Shown here: one piece after another, positions 45,727 through 55,882 of the stretch | Layout of the letters: the number at the start of each line of letters is the position of its first letter | How positions within the stretch are numbered: the stretch's first letter is position 1 | DNA from: Acidihalobacter ferrooxydans | Lineage (GTDB): Bacteria > Pseudomonadota > Gammaproteobacteria > DSM-5130 > Acidihalobacteraceae | Direction of reading: 5' to 3' | Assembly: GCF_001975725.1 (NCBI RefSeq) | Contig: NZ_CP019434.1 | Location: 372,001 to 436,000, forward strand | Length of the DNA: 64,000 bases | Made by a program: the position numbers and the translations under genes | Notes under the pieces: generated by a model | Seen by the model: the letters and a program-made list of their open reading frames with translations, nothing else | Told to the model about the DNA's origin: nothing | The model's database searches: none

Positions 45727-46161
45727 AGCCCTGGGTCGCTGAAACGGTCGTTGATGCGATCAAACGCGGCGCGGCAGTATAACCCGCAGGGGCAAACCTC
45801 TCCATGCATGCGGCGGGACGTCTATCGGCGGGCAAGGGCAGCGGGCTCAATGTGCGAATACTTTTCGTGCCTGATTTAACCCGCATATTTCACAACGACC
45901 ACCGATCTCCAGGTCCCGACTCCACGAGGGGTATGTCCTCAGTCGGTCGGAATCACCGATACGCCGCACCTTCTGTGGCCCCTTGTGCGCCCCTATCCGA
46001 CACTCGTTATGAAGCATCCGGGTTAAGTGAAATGAGGCGGGATACCTGCGCTCTGCAAACCGGCAACGATTGAGTTCCGCCCCTCATTTCGCATGCTATA
46101 TTAACCATTCCTTACATAAGGCTACCTTGAAGTCTCTCATAAACATGGAGAAATTCTAATA
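45727..46161. other. intergenic region holding a MITE
   Basis: About 435 bases between divergent glyQ and the outer-membrane protein gene. The MITE of family C occupies 45876-46026. Each side keeps 130-150 bases for promoters. No gene is seen. Confidence 0.6.
45876..46026. mobile_element. MITE, family C (151 bp)
   Basis: Left end TTAACCCGCATATTTCACAA and right end the inverse of TTAACCCGGATGCTTCATAA; about 20 of the first 23 bases match as terminal inverted repeats. It has no coding capacity. Shorter hairpins with the same arm sequence occur at 38713-38757 and 41404-41428. Confidence 0.7.
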
Positions 46162-46863
46162 ATGAATACCATCACAAGAAAAACCGCGCTTCTTTTCGCC
46201 TTGCTTGGGGCGGCAGGAGCCGCTCATGCCAGCGTGCCAGGCGGTCTGACTTATGGTCTTGGTCTGCAAGCCGGCACCCTGGGCTTCGGTCCCGATCTCA
46301 ATATCGGCGTCAATAAAAATTTTGGATTTGACCTGGGCTTGAACGCGTACAATTACAATAAAAACATGACGCAAAACGACATTAAGTATAATTTTAATGT
46401 CAAGTTGAACACGGTCCATTTATTGGCTAACTATTATCCCTTCGGTGGTATTTTTCATTTGACTGCCGGCGTGGTCGCCAATGGAAACAAGTTTTCCGGG
46501 GATGCCCAACCTTCAAATGGCAGCGGCTCAAATAGCGAGACCTACTCGATCAATGGAACGACATACACGGCACAGCAAGTGGGTACGCTGCATGGTTCGA
46601 TCAAATTTCCCGGTACTGCGTATTATGCGGGCATAGGCTGGGGGCTCTCCTACTCGCCGCAAAGTCATTGGGGATTCAATTTCGATCTGGGTGGACTCTA
46701 TCAGGGAAAACCGACCGTGGCGCTGAGCAGTAGCGGAGGCACTGAATCCAACAGCCCGACATTGCAGAAAAATATTGCCGAGCAGCAAGCGAAAACGCAG
46801 AAGGATCTGAACAATTTCCGCTGGTGGCCGGTCCTGAGAATTGGCGCGTACTACAGGTTTTAA
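46162..46863 (+). CDS. outer-membrane beta-barrel protein, unknown function
   Basis: A 233-aa exported protein. A signal peptide (residues 1-23, cleavage after AGAAHA) is followed by alternating strands rich in Gly, Asn and aromatic residues (LTYGLGLQAGTLGFGPDLNIGV), ending WPVLRIGAYYRF with the terminal Phe typical of outer-membrane barrels. Homologues of this look are small OmpW/OprF-like barrels. Its composition is AT-richer and Asn-richer than its neighbours. Role unknown; passive channel or surface protein are options. Confidence 0.75.
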   Translation: MNTITRKTALLFALLGAAGAAHASVPGGLTYGLGLQAGTLGFGPDLNIGVNKNFGFDLGLNAYNYNKNMTQNDIKYNFNVKLNTVHLLANYYPFGGIFHLTAGVVANGNKFSGDAQPSNGSGSNSETYSINGTTYTAQQVGTLHGSIKFPGTAYYAGIGWGLSYSPQSHWGFNFDLGGLYQGKPTVALSSSGGTESNSPTLQKNIAEQQAKTQKDLNNFRWWPVLRIGAYYRF

Positions 46864-47295
46864 TCCGGAAATTCCATGAGGCGGGGCGCTGATTACGCCG
46901 AGATTTGGATTCACAGGAAAAATTTTGAGCGTGCGATATAGTTGGTGCATGTGCAAGGGAAGAAAGTTTTCTGTGAATTCAAAGATAAAGCAAGGGCGCC
47001 TCTTCAAATGGATTATGTTGGTTTAACTTGATGAACCAGGATGAGGCTGCGGCTTTCTGTCCCGTCAACTTGTAGGTTGGGCCTCGCGCAGCGAGGCCCA
47101 ACTGTTTTGAGTCGGTCCTGGCCCGGTGTGGCGGGGTTTCCTCTGGTGATCCAACTTGCGGGGGCGTTGGTCCGGCTGTTCTGTGGTGCAGAAGCAGGGC
47201 GACAGCCTAATGTCTATGTCCTTAACTCGTCACGCAATCTGCTGTAATTACTTGCAAAGTTGAACATTCCAAACCGTGCAGCGCGTTTCATAGAG
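46864..47295. other. intergenic region with a strong hairpin
   Basis: About 430 bases. A perfect 12-bp stem with a 3-base loop lies at 47076-47102 (arm GTTGGGCCTCGC), followed by TGTTTT, and could be a terminator. No gene is visible. The second IS3-family copy begins at 47296. Confidence 0.55.
47076..47106 (+). terminator. perfect hairpin, possible terminator
   Basis: GTTGGGCCTCGC, loop GCA, GCGAGGCCCAAC, then TGTTTT. It is 210 bases past the outer-membrane protein stop, so it may end that transcript or be a repeat element. Confidence 0.5.
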
Positions 47296-47359
47296 TAAAG
47301 TGGACCCCAGATTTCGGACAGCAGTTTAAGCTGTCCGGCAAGGATCTGAGGATTGAGGA

Positions 47360-47659
47360 ATGAGTGAGAGAAAGAAGCGAAAGGTCTACAGCCCGGAATT
47401 CAAAGCCAAGGTAGGCATCGAGGCCCTGAAAGGCATCAAGACAGTCAACGAGATCGGTCAGGAATACGGGGTTCACCCGGTTCAGGTGGGCCAATGGAAG
47501 AAAGCGATCCAGGAGCAGGCGTCGCGCCTGTTCGAGGGCAAACGTGGTCCGAAGCCTGTGGTGGAGCATCAACAGCCGGACAAGCTCTACAGCGAGATCG
47601 GCAAGCTGAAAATGGAATTGGACTGGCTGAAAAAAAAGTCCGGAATCAGCCTGCCATGA
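47360..47659 (+). CDS. IS3-family transposase OrfA (copy 2)
   Basis: A 99-aa HTH subunit identical to copy 1 at 24380-24679, including the A8G slippery run at 47630-47638. Provides the DNA-binding part of the OrfAB fusion made by minus-one frameshifting. Confidence 0.93.
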   Translation: MSERKKRKVYSPEFKAKVGIEALKGIKTVNEIGQEYGVHPVQVGQWKKAIQEQASRLFEGKRGPKPVVEHQQPDKLYSEIGKLKMELDWLKKKSGISLP

Positions 47660-48612
47660 AGCGCCGGCACTGGATAGAACCCAACACAGCGATCGCGCTG
47701 ACCCGCCAATGCGAATTGGCCAGCGTCACCCGGTCAACGGTCTATGCCCAGCACGAACCCAAGGAGGTGGACGAGGCAGAGCAACGTTTGTGTCGTCTCC
47801 TCGACGAGGAATACCCCCGCCAGCCCTTCTACGGCAGCCGCCGGAGGGTGGTCTTCCTGAAGGGAGAAGGCCACCCGGTCAATCGCAAGCGGGTACAACG
47901 CCTCATGCGCTTGGTGGGGCTGGCCGCAATGGCGCCAGGCCCTCACACCAGTCAGCCACATCCGCAGCACAAGGTCTATCCTTATCGGCTAAGGGGTCTT
48001 GCCATCACGCGCCCCAATCAGGTCTGGAGCACCGACATCACCTATGTTCGCCTGGCACACGGCTTTGCCTATCTGGTCGCGGTTATTGACTGGTACAGCC
48101 GCAGGGTATTGAGCTGGCGAGTGAGCAACACCCTGGACACAGGCTTCTGCATCGACTGTCTCGAGGAAGCTCTGCGATGCGATGGCAAACCAGAGATATT
48201 CAACAGCGACCAGGGAGCGCAGTTCACCAGCACAGCTTTCACCGATGTCCTCAAGCGCGAAGGGATCCGTATCAGCATGGATGGCCGGGGCCGTGCGCTG
48301 GACAATATCTTCGTGGAGCGGCTCTGGCGCAGCGTCAAGCATGAGGACATCTATCTCAAGGGATACGACGCCTTGGGAGAGCTGACGCTCGGGCTGACCG
48401 ATTACTTCATGTTCTACAACGCAGAGCGCCCCCACCAGTCACTTGCTTACCAGACACCGGATCGGGTCTACCGTACGGGCCATGGAGGTGGAGCCAAGAT
48501 CGTAGATAAATTCTCCGGGGAAGGAGATCAAGCAGAAACACATGAAGCAGAAACACATGAAGCACCGGGGCAGCGCCGCACAGCTGTGGGTGAGACAGTA
48601 TCCGCAGCTTAA
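47656..48612 (+). CDS. IS3-family transposase OrfB (copy 2)
   Basis: A 318-aa rve-domain transposase. DDE residues match copy 1, and the second Asp is in the consensus FNSDQGAQFTS. Relative to copy 1 it has Pro for Thr and Gln for His in EEYPRQPFYGSRR, Arg for Met just after, and Val for Met in RLMRLVGL. The Arg in SRRRVVF replaces a hydrophobic residue in the conserved YGSRRM motif, so activity may be reduced. Confidence 0.92.
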   Translation: MKRRHWIEPNTAIALTRQCELASVTRSTVYAQHEPKEVDEAEQRLCRLLDEEYPRQPFYGSRRRVVFLKGEGHPVNRKRVQRLMRLVGLAAMAPGPHTSQPHPQHKVYPYRLRGLAITRPNQVWSTDITYVRLAHGFAYLVAVIDWYSRRVLSWRVSNTLDTGFCIDCLEEALRCDGKPEIFNSDQGAQFTSTAFTDVLKREGIRISMDGRGRALDNIFVERLWRSVKHEDIYLKGYDALGELTLGLTDYFMFYNAERPHQSLAYQTPDRVYRTGHGGGAKIVDKFSGEGDQAETHEAETHEAPGQRRTAVGETVSAA

Positions 48613-48814
48613 ACTCTGGTGGATTTTGTCTTGACTATGGGGTCCACTTTAGAGCGCGCGCAACGATCGCTGCCGATCAGCTCTTTTGCTGAAGGTCATT
48701 TCAAAAAATCTATCTGTCCATAGCAAAGAAATGCTGGCATCACCTCCTTTCTTTAGCGAGCCCGTTTATCCGTGGCCAGATTGATAGGGCTTTTACGGGC
48801 GGCTTGGGCGCGGG

Positions 48815-49474
48815 TCAATCCACTGGAATCACGTAAAACAGCACGGCAAGGAAGTGAAGCATGCTGCCGAGTAGCACGAAGACGTGCCAGATGGCGTGGT
48901 GATAGGGTAGGCGTCTCCAGCCATAGAACAGTGTGCCCGAGGTGTAGGCCAGGCCTCCAGCGATCAGCAGCGCGATACCACCCGGTGCGACCGAGGCGAG
49001 CAGCGGCTTGATCGCGATTACCACAGCCCAGCCCAGCGCAATGTAGAGTGCTACGGCGAGCCCGCGCCGTTGCCGTAGCGACGTTGCCAGCAACAGGCCG
49101 AGCGCCGCCAGCGTCCATGTAATGCCGAGCAGGCTCCAACCCCAGGGGCCGTATAGATTGATCAGCGCGAATGGGGTGTAGCTGCCGGCAATGAGGATGA
49201 AAATCGAGGCATGATCGACGTGGCGGAGGATGCTCTTGAGGCGGGGTTGCGGCACGGCGTGATAGAACGTCGAGGCGCCGTACATGAGGATCAGGCTGGC
49301 ACCGTAAATACTGACCGCAACGACGTGGCGTACACCGTGCCGCGCGGCCAGTACGTCGAGCAGGATGAGTCCCGCGATGGCCAGCGTGAGGCCGATGCCG
49401 TGAGTCAAGGTATTGGCAATTTCCTCTCCAGCCCCGTAGCGAGCGGGTTCATCGGATTCTTGCGCGGTGCTCAT
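48815..49474 (-). CDS. hemolysin III family membrane protein
   Basis: A 219-aa seven-helix membrane protein of the HlyIII/PAQR group. Conserved features are EEIANTLTHGIGL at the start, YGASLILMYGASTFYHAV with the Ser and His of the predicted metal site, RHVDHASIFILIAGSYTPF, and the C-terminal HAIWHVFVLLGSMLHFLAVL with two more His. ATG 49474 with AGGAAC upstream is chosen; an open frame extends 63 codons further without similarity. Hemolytic activity is not implied; the cellular role is unclear. Confidence 0.9.
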   Translation of the reverse strand: MSTAQESDEPARYGAGEEIANTLTHGIGLTLAIAGLILLDVLAARHGVRHVVAVSIYGASLILMYGASTFYHAVPQPRLKSILRHVDHASIFILIAGSYTPFALINLYGPWGWSLLGITWTLAALGLLLATSLRQRRGLAVALYIALGWAVVIAIKPLLASVAPGGIALLIAGGLAYTSGTLFYGWRRLPYHHAIWHVFVLLGSMLHFLAVLFYVIPVD

Positions 49475-49685
49475 GTGGTTGTTCCTTGAGGCGCGTCGGT
49501 GAGCGCCTGTTCGTGTATGCCGAGGCGATGATGCCCGCATCCGCTCAGTGCGGCGCGCGATGCAATCATGCATGGAAATGTAAATCTTTGTTGTCACACA
49601 TTGTCTAATGTGTTCAGGCATAGCAGCATGACGCGGTATCGGCTGTAACTGCCGATGCTTCATTCATTATCAGGGCTTACATGTT

Positions 49686-50330
49686 ATGCAAGCGTTGCAC
49701 GATTCTCTTCAAATGCTCGACGTCGGTGGGCCGTTGATCTGGCCGCTGCTGGCGCTGGCGGTGATCATGGTCGCGATTATGCTCGACAAAGCGTATGTCT
49801 ACTGGCGCTACACGCGGCCACCGACCGCGCTGCGCCATTTGCTGGCCGATTCCGAGGTGAGTTGGAACGAGCTTGACCACTTTGCCGCGACCAGCGATCC
49901 GCAACATCATTATGTACGGTTTTTGCGCGTTATCCTGAAGAACCGCCAGCGCCCGGCCTGGTGGACGGAATCGCGTGCCGGCGACGAGGCGCTGCTGATC
50001 CAGCATGCGCTGGGGCGCGGGCTGTGGGTGCTTGAAACCATTGTCACCGCCGCGCCCTTGCTCGGTCTGCTTGGCACGATCTACGGCATGATGCATGCGT
50101 TCAGCCTGTTTGGTGCGCATGGACTGGTCGACCCGAAAGGCGTGACATCGGGGGTGGCGACGGCCTTGATCGCGACCGCGCTCGGTCTGATCGTGGCGTT
50201 GATCGCGCTGTTCGGGTTTAACTATTTCTCGCGCCTGCAGTCCCGCACGATGGACGACCTGGAGCGCGCCGGTACCCGTCTGCTCGACCGCGCGCGGCTG
50301 GAGGCTGGCGCGGAAGGAGCGGGCGTATGA
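49686..50330 (+). CDS. exbB: ExbB/TolQ/MotA-type proton channel
   Basis: A 214-aa inner-membrane proton-channel subunit. Three helices: residues about 16-36 (WPLLALAVIMVAIMLDKAYVY), about 115-138 (IVTAAPLLGLLGTIYGMMHAF) and about 155-180 (VATALIATALGLIVALIAL). The LGLLGTIYGMMHAF and GLIVALIALFGFNYF segments are family signatures. It is first of an exbB-exbD-tonB series with four-base overlaps, which energises outer-membrane receptors. Confidence 0.93.
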   Translation: MQALHDSLQMLDVGGPLIWPLLALAVIMVAIMLDKAYVYWRYTRPPTALRHLLADSEVSWNELDHFAATSDPQHHYVRFLRVILKNRQRPAWWTESRAGDEALLIQHALGRGLWVLETIVTAAPLLGLLGTIYGMMHAFSLFGAHGLVDPKGVTSGVATALIATALGLIVALIALFGFNYFSRLQSRTMDDLERAGTRLLDRARLEAGAEGAGV

Positions 50331-50725
50331 AACTGCCCCGATCGCGCCAGTCCAGACGCGGACGCATCGAGATCATCCCGATGATCGATGTGATGTTCTT
50401 CCTGCTGGCCACGTTCATGCTGGCCTCGCTGTCGTTGCAGAATCTGCATTCACTGCCGGTCAATCTGCCCGAAGGCAAGACCTCGACAGCGCAGCCTCGG
50501 GCGCCGGTGACGCTGACGGTGACGAAAAATGACCACATTTACCTCGACAAGCGCGAGGTGACCCTGACCGAGTTGACGCCCACGCTCAAGACCATGCTCA
50601 AGGGCGGCAAGTCGGTGATCGTGGCGGCGGACCGGGCCTCGCGCAACGGCGTGCTGGTGGAAGCCATGCTGGCGGCTCGGCAGGCCGGCGTGCAGCATTT
50701 CCTGATCGCTGTGCGCCAACCGTGA
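50327..50725 (+). CDS. exbD: ExbD/TolR family proton-channel subunit
   Basis: A 132-aa protein with one N-terminal helix (IIPMIDVMFFLLATFMLASL) carrying the essential membrane Asp in MIDVMF, and a periplasmic domain ending AARQAGVQHFLIAV. ATG overlaps the exbB stop (ATGA). Family length is normal. Confidence 0.93.
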   Translation: MKLPRSRQSRRGRIEIIPMIDVMFFLLATFMLASLSLQNLHSLPVNLPEGKTSTAQPRAPVTLTVTKNDHIYLDKREVTLTELTPTLKTMLKGGKSVIVAADRASRNGVLVEAMLAARQAGVQHFLIAVRQP

Positions 50726-51588
50726 GTGCTCGGGTGCTGGGCGCGCCGCTGCCGCCGGACGATCCGCGACGACGCCTGGTCTGGGTGGTGCCGGCGGCAG
50801 TGCTGCTGGTGCTGCTGGTGCTCTTCCTGAGCGCGTATGGCTTGCACCCGCAGACGCAGAAGACACACTCGCTGCCGCCGGTAGACGCACAGATTTATGA
50901 GTTGCCGGCGCAGCAAGGCAGCGCGCCCGCAAAACCGACCCGGCAAGTGGCCCCGCGCGCTCCCGCCAAACCCGCTGCGCGCCCCGTTCCCAAGGTGAAT
51001 CCACCGCCGGCGGTTGCCCACACCGCACCCAAGGTGACTGCACCTAAGGCTCCGGCATTGCCCGCGCCCAGGATCACGACGCCTCCGGCGCATGCTCCGC
51101 AAGCAGCGATTAGCGTGCCAAAACCGAAAGTACACCACCCTGCGCCACCACGTCCGGCGGTGGCCAAACCTTCGCCAGCGAAGCGACCTCTGAACTGGGC
51201 GACCTTGAGTTCGCAGATGAACTCAGTGGCTTCGTCAGTCATCAGTCATTCGCAATTCGCGCAAATCCATGATCCGCATACCCTGGTCGCGCGCTATTAC
51301 ATAGAGGCCGTTCTCGAGAAACTCCAGCGGATTGGTGACATGGTCTATACCGGCCGTCAGGTGGGCACCGTGGCAGTGCGCCTGATCATCGGCTCAGACG
51401 GTTCCGTGCAAGTGCTCGAACTCAGTCCGCAAGGCGGCGTGGTCGGCCTGGAAGCCGTCGCGCGTCAGATCGTCGATCTGTCGGCGCCATTCTCGCCGTT
51501 TCCCAAGGAATTGCTAAAAAATACGACCAAGCTAAAGCTGACGGTGAATATGCAGTTTCTCGGTTTTCATAGTGTGAATGCGTATTAG
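50722..51588 (+). CDS. tonB: TonB energy transducer
   Basis: A 288-aa TonB. It starts at GTG 50722 overlapping the exbD stop (GTGA), since no ATG precedes the helix. The anchor helix is VVPAAVLLVLLVLFLSAYG. A Pro/Ala/Lys-rich periplasmic spacer follows (residues about 65-155), and the C-terminal TonB domain includes VGTVAVRLIIGSDGSVQVLELSPQGG and FSPFPKELLK. Downstream an inverted repeat overlaps the stop codon. Confidence 0.9.
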   Translation: MSARVLGAPLPPDDPRRRLVWVVPAAVLLVLLVLFLSAYGLHPQTQKTHSLPPVDAQIYELPAQQGSAPAKPTRQVAPRAPAKPAARPVPKVNPPPAVAHTAPKVTAPKAPALPAPRITTPPAHAPQAAISVPKPKVHHPAPPRPAVAKPSPAKRPLNWATLSSQMNSVASSVISHSQFAQIHDPHTLVARYYIEAVLEKLQRIGDMVYTGRQVGTVAVRLIIGSDGSVQVLELSPQGGVVGLEAVARQIVDLSAPFSPFPKELLKNTTKLKLTVNMQFLGFHSVNAY

Positions 51589-51660
51589 CCCGGACGGCTA
51601 ATGTCTGAGCTCGTCAGCGTTTGAGGCAACCAGCGTCTGCTTTTGCAGCAGTAAAACAAG

Positions 51661-51760
51661 AAAAACCTGGGTCAGGTTGTGCAGTTCTTCATGATTCTGA
51701 GTGATCTGACCATTTCGTTACGCCAACGATCTGCTTGCTTGATTGCAAGACTCCATTTTG
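51661..51760 (+). repeat. ISL3-like MITE repeat R1
   Basis: First of six directly oriented copies. Contains the shared core CTGACCATTTCGTTACGCC and ends CTTGCTTGATTGCAAGAC. The left end (GGTCAGGTTGTGCAG) is the imperfect inverse of the right. It lies between tonB and a lipoprotein gene. Confidence 0.75.
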
Positions 51761-51866
51761 CATTGCCAAACCTTGAAAAAGGCTGAGCGGGCGGAAATCT
51801 TGCAAACTTATAGCGCAAATGCTGTTATTCACTATAGACTAATGAAAAATTGGGGACGCTCGTCAA

Positions 51867-52364
51867 ATGTTTAACTTCTATTTAGGTAAGAATGAAAAAA
51901 ATGGCGGTTTCCTGGTCGTTTGTGCCCTGACTTTGTTTGCTCTGTCGGGCTGTGCAACGATAGTTCAGCAACCTTCCTCGTCACCGGATAGAGCAATGCC
52001 GGGAGTTATCCAGCAGGAACGCGCGCATCGTGTCGCGATGTATATGCGAGAGGTTGACGGTATCTTGGGCCACTCATTGCGCATTCAGCGCGTGCAAGAC
52101 GAAGCCGCCAAGATGAAAGAAGCGGGCCATCCAGTGCCGCTTTCGACTGGATGGTGCGATGCCGTTGCGGTAGTCAGATACGACGGCAAGGTGGTCGGGG
52201 TGCGCGATACACAGTGCGCCAGCCAGGAATTGGAAAGCGAGATGCGGCGGGCCATTATGAACGCCTCGCCCTTGCCGCCACCTCCGCTGATCGACCATAA
52301 GGAAGCCTATGTGTACGTTCGGCTATATGCGCCTGTGGCGACGCCGGGAGTGGATGGTAATTGA
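51867..52364 (+). CDS. lipoprotein with TolA/TonB-C-like domain
   Basis: A 165-aa predicted lipoprotein. A hydrophobic segment FLVVCALTLFAL is followed by the lipobox LSGC, with modifiable Cys29. The C-terminal half (CDAVAVVRYDGKVVGVRDTQ through LESEMRRAIMNASPLPPPPL to YVYVRLYAP) looks like the small alpha/beta domain of TolA or TonB C-termini, where a cleft binds partner peptides. It lies 280 bases past tonB but is bounded by MITE repeats on both sides, so it may be acquired rather than part of the exb operon. Confidence 0.65.
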   Translation: MFNFYLGKNEKNGGFLVVCALTLFALSGCATIVQQPSSSPDRAMPGVIQQERAHRVAMYMREVDGILGHSLRIQRVQDEAAKMKEAGHPVPLSTGWCDAVAVVRYDGKVVGVRDTQCASQELESEMRRAIMNASPLPPPPLIDHKEAYVYVRLYAPVATPGVDGN

Positions 52365-52439
52365 GTGATGGCGAGCTCAATACGTTAGACATCGTGGGGT
52401 GACGATGCCGGAGTGATTCCACCCAGGAATTGGGGAGCG

Positions 52440-52668
52440 CGCTACGGTGGTGGCATCCTTGCCCTCAGTGACGAAGACCATCTTGCGTTTGCTGGCATCG
52501 GCGGCCAGGGTCAGGTAGCGATGGCCACGCCGGTAGGACGTTTCGTCGATAGCCAGCGCGCTGATGTCCGATTGGTCCCCGCTTCGGCCACGGCCCGCTC
52601 GACGTAGCGCGAGCAGAGGGCATGCACCCGGTACCAGGATTTGCCCACCGTGCGTGCGACGGCGAAGA
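52440..52668 (-). pseudogene. ISL3-family transposase fragment with frameshift
   Basis: Two overlapping frames on the minus strand together read ARTVGKSWYRVHALCSRYVE and then DISALAIDETSYRRGHRYLT followed by FVTEGKDATTV, matching the middle of ISL3-family transposases, including the first catalytic Asp in AIDETSY. N- and C-terminal parts are absent and a frameshift joins the pieces. It abuts repeat R2. Non-functional. Confidence 0.75.
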
Positions 52669-52771
52669 AAATATGAGATCGGGTCGTGCACTCCTTCGTG
52701 TTTATGAGTGATCTGACCATTTCGTTATGCCAATGACCTACTTGCTTGATTGCAAGACCCGACCCCGTTTC
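52669..52771 (+). repeat. ISL3-like MITE repeat R2
   Basis: Directly repeated copy with core CTGACCATTTCGTTATGCC; left arm GAGATCGGGTCGTGCA, right arm TTGCAAGACCCGACCCC as its imperfect inverse. It sits 24 bases before the AT-rich gene at 52796. Confidence 0.8.
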
Positions 52772-52795
52772 CAATACATGTTAGAGGCAAATTAA

Positions 52796-53698
52796 ATGAC
52801 AGACCCGAAAGGAATTATTGTAAGCCATACTATAGAAAGAGCAGGAACTAATCTTTCTATTTCAGGTGGTATAGATCCTGCGATTCTGAAAAAGCATTTA
52901 CTATATTGGGATTCTATCGTATACCCAATAGTGAATGGATTTGGACCCAATCTTAATGTGCTTCCAGATTTGGCGTATCTAGAGTCGGAAGGTATATTAC
53001 GTTTAGAAAATGTAACAATTAATCCTGTTGGCATTATCCCCGGTTGTACAAATGAAAACAATGTAGTTCCAATGCAATTCATGCCTGACTTATTAGCTTA
53101 TGGTCAGATACAATTAGCTAAAGAAAAATTAACACGTGAAGAAATATGGAACATTGCACAAGTTGGCGAAGCGTTAAGTTTCTCGTCACAAAACAACAAT
53201 AATAAAATCATCTTTGAACTAAGATTGCTTGAGGGGCTGCCCGTTCCAGATCCAGACGTGTCATTTGATGATGTAGTCAATTTTAGAATTTCACATGCGA
53301 ATGAGCTCAATAACTTACGAAAGGCGCTCGAGAATTTTAGAACTAAAATTATAGAGTCATCAGAGCCTGAACGTACATTAGTTATATTAAAACAAGAGTT
53401 ATATGATTCAATATTAAATATTGAATCCTCATTGAGAAAGCATAAAATTAAACACTTTTTTGATGCTTTGAGTGTTTATCTGAATGTTTCAACAAACCAA
53501 TTAGCAACAATGTCTCTAGGAGCATTTTTTGCCCATTACGCCGGGATGCCGAGGGATTTAGGCGCCATTGCTGGTATGGGTTTTAATGCTATCTTGAAAT
53601 CAGTAGAAAGAGAGGTCAGAGGTGCTGGAATGTTACCAAAAGAAATTAACGACTATATGTATTTATATACTGCTAAAAAACATCGAATTATTAAATGA
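52796..53698 (+). CDS. AT-rich horizontally acquired protein, DUF6236-like (tentative)
   Basis: A 300-aa predicted soluble protein. The start MTDPKGIIVSHTIERAGTNL with GGIDPAILKKHLLYWDSIVY recalls the DUF6236 family, whose members open with a GIDP-like motif and LLYWD, but this is from memory and tentative. The middle is helical and Glu/Lys/Asn-rich. Composition is strikingly AT-rich compared with the high-GC neighbours, with many Ile, Asn and Lys codons ending in A or T. Repeats R2 and R3 flank it at 24 and 12 bases in direct orientation, so it looks like cargo of a mobile unit. Function unknown. Confidence 0.75.
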   Translation: MTDPKGIIVSHTIERAGTNLSISGGIDPAILKKHLLYWDSIVYPIVNGFGPNLNVLPDLAYLESEGILRLENVTINPVGIIPGCTNENNVVPMQFMPDLLAYGQIQLAKEKLTREEIWNIAQVGEALSFSSQNNNNKIIFELRLLEGLPVPDPDVSFDDVVNFRISHANELNNLRKALENFRTKIIESSEPERTLVILKQELYDSILNIESSLRKHKIKHFFDALSVYLNVSTNQLATMSLGAFFAHYAGMPRDLGAIAGMGFNAILKSVEREVRGAGMLPKEINDYMYLYTAKKHRIIK

Positions 53699-53710
53699 AA
53701 GCTCTAAGCC

Positions 53711-53816
53711 CAAAACATGGGGTCTGGTCGTGCAATCCCTTGCGATTTCGAGTGGCCTGACCATTTCGTTACGCCAACGATCCATTTGCTTGATTGCAAG
53801 ACCCGATCTCATTTTA
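53711..53816 (+). repeat. ISL3-like MITE repeat R3
   Basis: Best preserved copy, 106 bp. Left arm ATGGGGTCTGGTCGTGCAAT and right arm (inverse of ATGAGATCGGGTCTTGCAAT) form imperfect terminal inverted repeats. Core CTGACCATTTCGTTACGCC present. It lies between the AT-rich gene and amylosucrase. Confidence 0.85.
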
Positions 53817-53913
53817 CTCCCCCCCTTGGGAAGTTGAAGGTGTCGGCGGCCGCCATCCCTGCGGCCAGGTCTTCGGTGGGGGGGCTAATAGGTGAGACAG
53901 CAGTGGGTGGGCC

Positions 53914-55878
<1,965 letters not shown>

Positions 55879-55882
55879 GGAA

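Larger units (their letters stand above)
47296..48651 (+). mobile_element. IS3-family insertion sequence copy 2, 1356 bp
   Basis: Same length, ends and orientation as the copy at 24316. A 3-bp GAG target duplication flanks it. The two copies differ at five positions (offset 22980), all in orfB. Confidence 0.95.
52365..52795. other. region of transposase remnant and MITE
   Basis: About 430 bases holding a minus-strand ISL3-family transposase remnant (about 52440-52668) and the R2 repeat (52669-52771). No intact gene. Confidence 0.6.

Noticed and set aside
47076-47106. Perfect hairpin considered as an attC or riboswitch element
   Set aside because: Simple single stem with a 3-base loop; a terminator or REP-like hairpin explains it.
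53817-53913. Possible gene remnant between R3 and amylosucrase
   Set aside because: Short GC-rich stretch with no recognisable protein in any frame.
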